From positions 2,108,001 to 2,172,000 of the forward strand of contig NZ_BPMV01000001.1 of NCBI RefSeq assembly GCF_019656655.1: a stretch of DNA of 64,000 bases. Direction: 5' to 3'. The stretch's first letter is position 1; the number at the start of each line of letters is the position of its first letter. Below are positions 9,370 to 20,300 of this stretch, piece by piece. This stretch comes from Tsukamurella sp. TY48. Its GTDB lineage: Bacteria; Actinomycetota; Actinomycetes; Mycobacteriales; Mycobacteriaceae. A model generated the notes under the pieces. That model was given only the letters and a program-made list of their open reading frames with translations. It was not told where the DNA came from and searched no databases. The translations under genes and the position numbers were made by a program.

Positions 9370-9385
9370 GAATCAACAGGATAGC
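9355..9385. promoter_or_regulatory. Inverted repeat covering two divergent start codons
   Basis: Outer arms GCTATC (9355-9360) and GATAGC (9380-9385) are perfect. An inner pair GTTGA (9361-9365) and TCAAC (9373-9377) is also perfect but shifted by one base in centre. The tetranucleotide CATG at 9367-9370 holds both initiation codons. A site here would block or launch both genes at once, as expected for a MocR operator. Confidence 0.5.
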
Positions 9386-10330
9386 GCTACTCTTCTCGAG
9401 CGGCGACCGATATCGTCACCGTCGCCCTCCCGTGGCCTGGTCTGGGGCCTGGTCGGTGTGGTCGCCTTCTCCTTCTCGATCCCGCTCACCCGGGTCGCGG
9501 TCGCCGACGGCGGCCTGCCGCCCCTGTTCGCGGGCGCCGGGCGAGCGGTGATCGCCGCGGCACTGGCCGCCATCGCTCTGATCGCCACCCGGCAGGCGTT
9601 GCCCCGCGGATCGCAGTGGCTGCGCGTGGCGGTGGTGGCCCTGGGGGTGGTGGTCGGTTTCCCGGTGTTCACCTCATTCGCGTTGACCACCGCGTCCGCA
9701 TCGCACGGTGCCGTGGTGATCGCCCTGCTCCCGGCGGCCACCGCCGTGGTCGCGGTGTGGCGCGGCGGGGAGCGTCCGCCGCTGCGCTTCTGGGTGCTCG
9801 CCGCGGCGGGCACCGTGGCCGCCGTGGCCTTCGCGGTGCTGCAGGGCGGTGGCTTCGGCTCGCTCCGGGCCTCCGACCTCCTGTTGTTCGGTGCGGTGAT
9901 CGCCGCCGCGGTCGGCTACGCGGAGGGCGGTCTGTTGTCCCGGGAGATCGGTGCCTGGCAGACGATCTCGTGGGCACTCATCGTGGCCTCTCCGGTGATG
10001 GTGGTACTCACCGCGGTCAGCGCCCGGAACGGCCTGCACGCGACCACCAACGGCTGGCTCGCCTTCGCCTACCTGGGCGTGATCAGCATGTACCTCGGCT
10101 TCTTCGCCTGGTATCGCGGCCTCGCGATCGGCCCCATGACCACGGTGAGCCAGGTCCAGCTGGCGCAGCCCGTCTTCGGAATCGCCTGGGCTGCTCTGCT
10201 TCTGGGTGAGAGTATCGGCTGGTCCACGATCCTCGGCGGCCTCGCGGTGATCGCCTTCGCCGCCCTCGCCATCCGCACCCGCACTGGTCGTGGAGTCAGC
10301 GCAGTCGGATCGATGCCGAATCGGACGTGA
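9368..10330 (+). CDS. EamA/DMT-family transporter, probable metabolite exporter
   Basis: A 320-residue membrane protein with about ten hydrophobic segments in two EamA repeats; the second repeat ends with the typical LAQPVFGIAWAALLLGESIGW segment. EamA carriers of this type export amino acids or other small metabolites. The start is set at ATG 9368, which shares two bases with the divergent MocR start; no Shine-Dalgarno sequence precedes it, so a leaderless transcript is likely. The 3' end overlaps the converging TetR gene by 35 bp. Its control by the MocR protein is inferred from arrangement. Confidence 0.85.
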   Translation: MNQQDSATLLERRPISSPSPSRGLVWGLVGVVAFSFSIPLTRVAVADGGLPPLFAGAGRAVIAAALAAIALIATRQALPRGSQWLRVAVVALGVVVGFPVFTSFALTTASASHGAVVIALLPAATAVVAVWRGGERPPLRFWVLAAAGTVAAVAFAVLQGGGFGSLRASDLLLFGAVIAAAVGYAEGGLLSREIGAWQTISWALIVASPVMVVLTAVSARNGLHATTNGWLAFAYLGVISMYLGFFAWYRGLAIGPMTTVSQVQLAQPVFGIAWAALLLGESIGWSTILGGLAVIAFAALAIRTRTGRGVSAVGSMPNRT

Positions 10331-10901
10331 TCTCCGCGGCGAAGGCCGACATCGCGCGCCCCGCCGCCAGAACGGGAGCGGTCGAACGGACTGTCCGGCT
10401 GAGGATGAAGGCTCCTTCCAGCGCAGACAGAGCGGCAAGGGTGAACTCGCGTGCGGTCTCCGGTGGAAGCCCGCGCCCGACGAAGTACTCGGCACCACGC
10501 TCGAACCAGCCCTCGATTATGTCGGCGATCGCCGCGCGCAGCTCAGGTTCGGTGTCTGCGACCTCACCCGCGACGGTACCGACCGGGCACAGGTTCAGCC
10601 ATCCTGCCGCCTCCATCTGCTGTGCCGCTGCTTCGAAGGTGAGCTGAACAGTCGTCGATAGATCTTCGTGCTGATCAAGCAGTGCGGGAAGCAGTTCCAT
10701 GTACGCCGCGCCCGCATCGTGGAGTGCGGAGCGGGTGAGCGCGGGCTTGCCTTCAGGGAAGTGGTGGTACATCGAGCCGATGGTGGACGTGGCGGCAACT
10801 GTCACGTCCTTCACCGAGGTCCCGTTGTAGCCGCGGCGTCGTAGCGACTCCGTCATCGCGACGATGAGGCGGGTGCGGGTGTTTGACGGATTGTCGCTCA
10901 C
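10296..10901 (-). CDS. TetR-family transcriptional regulator (LmrA/YxaF-like)
   Basis: A 201-residue regulator. The N-terminal HTH (RRRGYNGTSVKDVTVAATSTIGSMYHHF) is followed by a C-terminal domain with LCPVGTVAGEVADTEPELRAAI, a block typical of the LmrA/YxaF branch. It is divergent from the alpha/beta hydrolase gene, and a 14-bp perfect palindrome lies between them. The gene overlaps the end of the EamA gene by 35 bp on the opposite strand. Likely target: the hydrolase and itself. Confidence 0.88.
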   Translation of the reverse strand: MSDNPSNTRTRLIVAMTESLRRRGYNGTSVKDVTVAATSTIGSMYHHFPEGKPALTRSALHDAGAAYMELLPALLDQHEDLSTTVQLTFEAAAQQMEAAGWLNLCPVGTVAGEVADTEPELRAAIADIIEGWFERGAEYFVGRGLPPETAREFTLAALSALEGAFILSRTVRSTAPVLAAGRAMSAFAAEITSDSASIRLR

Positions 10902-10919
10902 GCACCTAGCCTAGAGTAA

Positions 10920-10933
10920 TCGTTCTAGAACGA
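10920..10933. promoter_or_regulatory. TetR operator candidate, 14-bp palindrome
   Basis: TCGTTCTAGAACGA is a perfect palindrome centred between the divergent TetR and hydrolase genes, 19 bp from the TetR start and 22 bp from the hydrolase start. Related CTAG-containing motifs flank it (CCTAGCCTAGAG to the left, ATTCTAGG to the right), so the operator may be longer or doubled. Confidence 0.6.
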
Positions 10934-10955
10934 GCATTCTAGGGAGTGGTGAGCC

Positions 10956-11813
10956 GTGCCGACCATTGATCTGACTGCGGGCCGAGTGCACTACGTGGAA
11001 TCCGGGGAGGGGCCGCCGGTCGTCTTCCTACACGGCCTGTTGATGAACCACACCGTCTGGGACGGGGTGATCGACCTGCTACCGCCGCACTACCGATGCA
11101 TCCGTCCGACATTGCCGTTGGGCGGGCACACGGAACCTCTGAGGGTCGACGCCGATCTGTCGATGCACGGTTTGAACGTGCTGATCGCCGAATTCCTTGA
11201 GGCTCTCGAGTTGGACGATGTGACCGTGGTTCACAGCGACTGGGGCGGCGGGCTCTTCCTCACCGCCTACGGTCTCGATCAACGCGTCGGCGCGATCGTC
11301 GCCCTACCCTGTGAGGCCTTCGACAACTTCCCGCCCGGGCTCCCGGGCGTTGCAGCCAGGGCGGCGGCCTACCTTCCAGGTGGCGTGTGGTTCGCCCTGT
11401 GGCAGATGCGGATCCGCTGGCTGTCGAGGCTGCCGATGTCCTTCGGATGGATGACGACTGCATCGCTGGACGACGCCATGGTGCGCGGCTGGACCGAACC
11501 GGGCCTCAACGACTCGAGGGTCCGGCGTGATCTTCTCAAGTACCTTCGCTCTGGCTTCGACAAGCGTGTGCTGATTGAGAACACCGAAGCGCTGAAGCGA
11601 TTTCCGGGAGAGGCCCTCGTCCTGTGGTCTGCTGCAGGGAAGGTCATGCCCCGAGACCACGGCGTCCGCCTGGTTCGTTTGATCCCTCGCTCGACACTCG
11701 TCGAAATCGACGACGCTTACGTTCTCGCCCAGATCGACCAGCCCGCGCGTATCGCTGCGGAGCTGTCGCGATTCCTCGCGGGCCGGCACGCGGCCGGGCG
11801 TAGAAACGAGTGA
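10956..11813 (+). CDS. Alpha/beta-fold hydrolase lacking the canonical catalytic His
   Basis: A 285-residue alpha/beta hydrolase. The oxyanion loop HGLLMNHTVW is at residues 26-35. The nucleophile elbow reads HSDWGG with Asp95 in the nucleophile place, as in haloalkane dehalogenases and epoxide hydrolases. Near the C-terminus, where family members usually have Asp-x-Gly-His-Phe, this protein has DDAYVLAQIDQP, so the general-base His is absent. The enzyme may use another residue, do a different reaction, or be a binding protein. It is probably controlled by the divergent TetR. The substrate is not known. Confidence 0.78.
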   Translation: MPTIDLTAGRVHYVESGEGPPVVFLHGLLMNHTVWDGVIDLLPPHYRCIRPTLPLGGHTEPLRVDADLSMHGLNVLIAEFLEALELDDVTVVHSDWGGGLFLTAYGLDQRVGAIVALPCEAFDNFPPGLPGVAARAAAYLPGGVWFALWQMRIRWLSRLPMSFGWMTTASLDDAMVRGWTEPGLNDSRVRRDLLKYLRSGFDKRVLIENTEALKRFPGEALVLWSAAGKVMPRDHGVRLVRLIPRSTLVEIDDAYVLAQIDQPARIAAELSRFLAGRHAAGRRNE

Positions 11814-11879
11814 TGGGTGGAGGTATCGCTGCGAGCGCTTCTGCGAAGCCTAGCGAGCAGCAATACCTCCACCCATCAC
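11810..11879. terminator. Very long hairpin between converging genes
   Basis: Arms at 11810-11832 and 11857-11879 pair over 23 bp with one mismatch. The 24-base loop holds a further small stem (GCTTC TGC GAAGC). The left arm begins in the hydrolase stop codon and the right arm ends 13 bp before the leuA stop. The place fits a bidirectional terminator, but the stem is much longer than usual and lacks an obvious T tract. Confidence 0.65.
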
Positions 11880-11892
11880 GGTCACGTCGTGA

Positions 11893-13887
<1,995 letters not shown>

Positions 13888-13903
<16 letters not shown>

Positions 13904-13932
13904 CAACCGAGGAGAAGGGCGCGCCGCTGCAC
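13888..13932 (-). CDS. Putative leucine leader peptide upstream of leuA
   Basis: A 14-codon frame starting with GTG and reading MQRRALLLGCRGGA has three adjacent Leu codons (13909-13917) and ends inside the loop of a strong hairpin. It lies 127 bp upstream of leuA on the same strand. Leu-rich leader peptides before leuA are known in several actinobacteria. An ATG at 13937 in another frame gives a peptide without a Leu run, so the start choice is uncertain, and no good Shine-Dalgarno sequence is seen. Confidence 0.42.
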
Positions 13933-14218
13933 ACCATCACGATAACCCACGGCCGGCGAATCCGGACCTCGGGCCGTCCAGTCGGGGCGAAGACGCGGTG
14001 TCAGCACGATGAAGACCCGATGACAACGACTGTGATCTAGAACACGATCTAGTCGGGGCCGGTGAACTTCCAGCACCGCATTATTTCGAATGCTGCATCG
14101 ACGCCGCGCTCTCAATGATCCTTCAGCAGCGCAAATCGCCAGCTTGCCTACTGGGTAGTGAACTTCGTCAAACTATACGTCGTTCGACCTGCGGTCTTTA
14201 AAGCGGTGCGCTCCTAAA

Positions 14219-14232
14219 ATAACCATGGTTAT
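14219..14232. promoter_or_regulatory. Palindrome in the NRPS promoter region
   Basis: ATAACCATGGTTAT is a perfect 14-bp palindrome 86 bp upstream of the NRPS start, inside a locally AT-richer stretch (about 14080-14290) that stands out from the surrounding DNA. It is a candidate operator for the NRPS operon. The rest of the 13938-14317 gap holds a TATACG -10-like element near 14178 but no gene. Confidence 0.4.
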
Positions 14233-14268
14233 GAATGTTGCGATTTCAACGAGACGCTCCCTACAATT

Positions 14269-14282
14269 CTTGCGATTGCAAG
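14269..14282 (+). promoter_or_regulatory. Inverted repeat just before the NRPS start
   Basis: CTTGC and GCAAG flank a 4-base GATT spacer, 36 bp upstream of the NRPS start and downstream of the 14-bp palindrome. It could be a second operator or an mRNA hairpin in the 5' leader. Function is unproven. Confidence 0.3.
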
Positions 14283-14317
14283 GCTCGGAGTTTGCAACGC
14301 GACAGTAGGAGAGCTTG

Positions 14318-17300
14318 GTGGACCACGTGGTGCACTCCCTGACCGGAGCCCAGTACGGAATGTGGCTGAGTCAGCAGATGTCGCCCGACGTCTCCTACTC
14401 GGTGGCGCAGTACGTGGACTTCCGCGGCGCGCTCGACGTCGAGCAGATGACAGCGGCGACCCGCGCGGCCAGCGACGAGTTCGTCTCTCCCTATGTGCGC
14501 ATCGACGTCGACGAGTCGGGCACCCCGATCCAGCGGATCGACCACACCATCGACGCCGGCGCCCAGGTGATCGACATCGGCCTGGCCGACCTGCCCGAGG
14601 AGGAGCGCGTCGCAGCCGCCGTCGAGTGGATGCGCGCCGAGTACTCGCGCCCGCTCGACCTGGCCACGGACGAGCTGATCATCAACCGCCTGATCGAGGT
14701 CTCCGAGGACCGCTGGTTCTGGTACGCCCGCGCGCACCACGCCGTGATCGACGGTTACGGCGCCTCCACGCTGCAGCGCCGGGTCGCCGAGTTGTACACC
14801 GCGCTCGTCACCGGTGAGGACGCGCCCGCGCTCAAGCCGAAGCCCCTCGCACCCGAGGGCTTCGTCACCGCCGAGGAGAAGTACTTCGCATCCGCGCGCG
14901 CCGAGGGCGACGCGCAGTACTGGTCCGGCATCGTCCCCACCCTGCCCGAGGCGGCGGGTCTGGGTCGGCGGATCAGCGGCCCGTCCCCGCTGAACCTGCG
15001 CCACAACGGCGATTCCAGCCACGAGATGGGTGCCCGCCTCGACGCCGGTGCCGAGCGTCTCGGCACCAACCGGTCCGGCCTCGTCATCGCCGCCTTCGGC
15101 GCGTACGTCGCGGCGATCGCCGGACGCGACGAGATCTCGATCGCCGTGCCGGTCGCGGCCCGCACCACCGCCGCCTTGCGCGGCTCCACCGGCATGACCG
15201 CGAACGTGCTCCCCGTCCCGGTCCGCGTGGGCGAGGGCGCCACCGTCTCCGACGTGGTCGACGGCACCGGTCTCGACCTGCGCAACGGCCTGCGGCACCA
15301 GCTCTACCCGGCGGCCCGGATGGAGGCGCCCACCCTGCGCGAGGGCGTGGTGGGTTCCACCTTCGGCGACACCATCAACATCATGATGTTCTCGACCGCG
15401 ATCACCCTGGGCGAGACCGACGGCAAGCTCAATCTGCTCACCTCCGGACCGGCGGAGGACGTGGCCGTCACCGTCTACGAGTCCGAGCAGGGCGCTGTCC
15501 GGATCGACATGGAGGCCAACCCGGCCACCTACACCGAGGCCGATCTCGCGGCGCATCATGCGCGCTTCATGGAGTACCTCGACCGGTTCGCGGCCACCGC
15601 CGGCCCCACTCCGCTCTCGCAGCTGGCCGTCGCCACCGAGTCCGAGGCCGAGGCCTGGAAGCGGTTCGCGGGTGCCACCGCCGACGCCCCCGCCGCTGCC
15701 GGCCCCTCGGTCCCGATGCCGGAACTGCTGCGCCGCACCGCCGCGGCCGAACCCGATCGGGTGGCCGTGGTCGACGGTGATCGCAGCATCACCTACGCCG
15801 AACTCGATCAGTACAGCGACCGCCTCGCGCGCTACCTGATGTCCGTAGGTGCGAAGCCGGAAGAGCGCGTGGCGCTGCGCATCCCGCGTTCCCTCGAATC
15901 CGTGATCGCCGTGTGGGCGGTCACCAAGACCGGTGCGGCCTTCGTACCGATCGACCCGAAGCTGCCCGCCGAGCGCGCCGAGCACATCGGCGAGGCCGCG
16001 GCGCCCGTCGCCACCGTCACGCCCGCCGACCTGGCCCGCGTCTGGGGTCCGGGCGCGAGCGCCGGCTCCGGTGCCGCCGATTGGCCCGAGATCTCGCTCG
16101 ACACCCCGGCCTACCTCATCTTCACCTCGGGCTCGACCGGCCGCCCCAAGGGCGTCAGCGTCACCCACAACGGACTGTCCAGCCTCGCGGCCGAGCTCGT
16201 GCGCTCGCACGGGCTGCCCGACGGTGCGCGGGTCATGCATTTCGTCTCGCCCGGCTTCGACGCCTCCGTGCTCGAACTGCTCATGGCGGTCGACAGCCGA
16301 TCCACACTGGTGGTCGTGCCGCCCGATGTCTACGGCGGCGAGGAACTCACCGAGATCCTGGCGCGCGAGAAAGTCAACGGCGGCTTCATCACCCCCGCCG
16401 CGCTGGCCACCCTCGATCCGGCCGAGCTGCCCGAGCTCACCTCGCTCGGCGTGGGCGGCGACACCGTGCCGCAGGCCCTGGTCGACACCTGGGCGCCGAA
16501 CCGGAACCTGGTCAACGTCTACGGCCCCACCGAGACCACCATCGCGGTGACGCTCGGCGAACTGACCGCCGGCGAGCCCGTGCGGCTCGGCGGCCCGATC
16601 CCGGGCACCCGTCTGTACGTGCTCGACTCCTACCTCCGCCCCGCCGCGGCCGGCGTCGCGGGCGAGCTGTACATCTCCGGTCCCGGCATCGCTCGCGGCT
16701 ACCACGGCAACCCGGTGCTCACCGCGGAACGGTTCGTGGCCAACCCCTTCGAGGACGACGGTGCGCGGATGTACCGCACCGGCGACCTCGTCCGCTGGAC
16801 CGAGTCCGGATCGCTGGAGTTCCTCGGCCGCATCGACTCCCAGGTGAAGCTGCGCGGCTTCCGCATCGAGCTGGGCGAGATCGACGCCGCCGTGATGCGG
16901 GTACCGGGCACCGAACGCGCCGTGACCGTGGTCTCGGGCGACGACACCGCCACCGCGGAGCTGATCACCTACGTGACCGGAACCGCGGCCGTGGACGCGA
17001 TCACCGCGAGCATCGCGGGCGAGCTGCCCGCCTACATGGTGCCCGCGCACATCATCGCGCTCGACGAATTCCCGCTCACCGTCAACGGCAAGGTCGATCA
17101 CAAGAAGCTGCCGCAGCCCGAGCGCACCGTCGCCGCCGCGTCCACCGGCCGCGTGCCCAAGACCGACGCCGAGAAGCTCGTGGCCGAGGCCTTCGCCGAG
17201 GTGATCCCGGGCGTCGACAAGGACAAGCTCAACGTCACCACCACGCTCTTCGACCTCGGCGGGAACTCGCTGTCGGCCACCCGCATCGCGGCCCGCGTCG

Positions 17301-20300
17301 GCTCGGCCACCGGCAGCCGGGTCAGTGTGGCCACCGTCTTCGCCCACCCCACGGTCGAGGGGCTCGCCTCCGCGATCGGCGGCGCCCCCGCGCCCGCCCC
17401 GGAGCCCGAGGACATCATCCACGCCGATCCCGCCACCGAGGATCGGGCCGAGGAAGCGGCCGACCTGCTCCCCGCACAGCATCAGATGTGGGTGCGCAAC
17501 CGGGTCAGTCCCGATGGCTCGTACCACATTCCGGTCGCGCTGCACCTGCGCGGCGACGTGGACGTCTCCGCGATGCGCGCCGCGCTCGGCGACGTGGTCG
17601 CCCGGCACACGCCGCTGCGCACCGTGTACCGCAACGGACCCACCGCGGGCGAGCCCGAGGTGCAGGTGCTGCCCGCCGGACCGAACCTGGTGCCCTTCAC
17701 CGAGCGCGAGGTCGCCGAGGACGAGCTGACGGCCGCCTCGGTCGAATACGCCGGTGAGCCCTTCGATCTGGCCGCCGACGTCCCGATCCGCGCGCGCCTG
17801 TACAAGGTCGATGCCAAGCATCAGGTACTCGTCCTGGTGATCCACCACATCGCCGCGGACGGCTGGTCGATGATGCCGCTGGCCGGCGATCTCGCCTCCG
17901 CCTACGCGGTGCGCACCCAGGGCAAGGCGCCGCGCTTCGCGCCGCTGCCGCGCACGTACACCGAGCACGCCCGCTCCTACAAGCGCCGTCTCACCGGCGC
18001 CCCCCGCGAGGCGCTCGACGCCTTCTGGGCCGAGACCCTCGCCAATCCGCCCGCCGAATCGGTACCGCCCGCCGCGGTGCCGCGATCCGGCGGCGTGGTC
18101 TCCGGCGCGAGGTCGATCGGCACCCGCGTGGCGCCCGAGGTGTGGGCCGGTGTCGCCGGCCTCGCCCGCGCCCACGTGACCACCCCGTTCATCGTGGTGC
18201 ACGCCGCGCTGGCCGCCGCGATCACGCGCCTGTCCGGCCAGGAGGACCTGGTGATCGGCACCGCCGTCGCCGGTCGTGGCGAAGCGGAACTCGACGGCCT
18301 CGTCGGCATGTTCGTCAACTCGATCCCGCTGCGTACCCGGACCCCGCAGAGCGCCACCTTCGCGCAGCACCTGAGCGCCGTGAGCCGGGGCGACCTGGAG
18401 GCGCTGGACAATTCGGATCTGCCCTTCGAATCGGTGCTCGAACTGGTCGACCCGCCGCGAGCGGCCGGCCGGCACCCGATCTTCCAGGTGATGCTGAACC
18501 AGCGCCCGTTCGACACCCAGCACTTCCCGATGGCCGGCATCGACGTCGAGGTGGTGCCGGTCGACGTCCCGATCGCCCGCTTCGACCTCGAGGTCACCCT
18601 GACCGGCGACGGCACCATCGAGCTGCGCTACGCCTCCGAGCTCTACCGCACGGAGCAGGCCGAGTCGATCCTGGACGCCATCGTCTCCGTACTCACCGCG
18701 GTCGGCGGCAACCCCGAGCTCACCATCGCGGAACTGCCGATCATGTCCGAGCAGCGCCTCGCCGAGCTCACCCCGGTGCGCGGCGTTCCCGCCGATTTCC
18801 ACACGCCGCTCGGGCAGCTCATGCGCGAGGTGGCACGCACCTTCTCGGAGCGGCCCGCCATCATCGACGGTGACCGCACCCTCACCTACCGCGAGCTGTA
18901 CGCGGAGGCCCGCAAGGTGGCCGCCGCGGTGATCGCCGCGGGTTCGCGCCCGGGCGAGGCGGTTCTCACCGACCTGCCGCGCTCCGCGGAATCCGTGATC
19001 GCCTTCTGGGGCATCGCGCTCGCCGGAGCAGCTGTGGCGCCTGTGGATCCGCGCTACCCGCAGGAACGCCGCGACTACATCGCGGACGACATCCGCGCGC
19101 GGGTCGGCGTCACCGCCTCGGGCGGCGCACCCGGTCTCAAGTGGATCGCCATGGACCGGATCGACGAGGACGGCCCGGGTTACGACCCGCAGATCGTGCC
19201 CAGCATCGACGACGCCGCCTACGTGATCTACACCTCCGGGTCCACCGGCAAGCCGAAGGGCACCGTGGTCACGCACCGCGGCCTGGAGAACTTCGCCGAG
19301 GAACTGCACGTGCGGATGCAGACCGGCAGCGATACCCGCGTGATGGCCTTCGCCTCCACCGCCTTCGACGCCACCGTGCTCGAGCACCTCATGGCGCTGC
19401 GGGTCGGGGCGCCTCTGGTGATCGTCCCCGCCGCCACCACGGGCGGCCGCGAACTCGAGCGCGTGATCGCCGACAACGTTGTCACGCACGGCTTCCTGAC
19501 CCCGTCCACGCTGGCCACCCTGGAGCCGGAGAACGTGCCCGGATGGAAGAACGTGCTCGCCGGTGGCGAGGCGATCAACCCCGGACTCGCGGCCAAGTGG
19601 AGCGCCGGCCGCAGCCTGCACAACGGCTACGGGCCCACCGAGACCACGATCATCACGGCGATGTCGGATCCCCTCTCGGGCGACGGACGCGTGCCGATCG
19701 GCCCGCCCGTGCGCGGGCAGGAGCTGATGGTGCTCGACGACCTGCTGCGCCCCGTGCCCGTGGGCATGCCGGGCGAGCTCTACGTGGCCGGGCCGCAGCT
19801 GGCGCGCGGTTACCACCGCCGCGCGCAGCTCACCGCGTCGCGCTTCGTGGCGAACCCGTACGGGGCACCCGGTTCCCGGATGTACCGCACCGGCGACGTG
19901 GTTCGCTGGGTCCGTTCGGATTCGGGCGACCTGATCATCGACTTCGTGGGCCGCAACGACTTCCAGGTGAAGATCCGCGGTATCCGGATCGAGCTGGGCG
20001 AGATCGACTCCACCATCGGCACCATGCCGGGCGTGGGCTTCGTCTCGACCCAGGTGCGACCCGGCCCCGACGGCCAGCCCGCCCTGGTGGCCTACGTCAA
20101 GGGCGATGCCATCGATCCGTCAGCGGTGCGCTCCTTCGTGCGCACCCGACTGCCCGGCTTCATGGTGCCGGCCGCCGTCGTGGTGATCGACACCGTGCCG
20201 ATGGGCAGCACGGGCAAGCTCGACAACGCCGCGCTCCCCGAGCCGCGGTTCGGCGGCACCGGTAACGCCGCGGCCACGCCGACCACCCCGGGCGAGGCCC

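Noticed and set aside
14261-19816. A 1,851-codon open frame opposite the NRPS
   Set aside because: It mirrors the NRPS in the antisense frame that high third-position GC keeps free of stops. It has His/Arg/Gly-rich composition and no domain. The same is true of the 1,785-codon antisense frame at 20120-25477.
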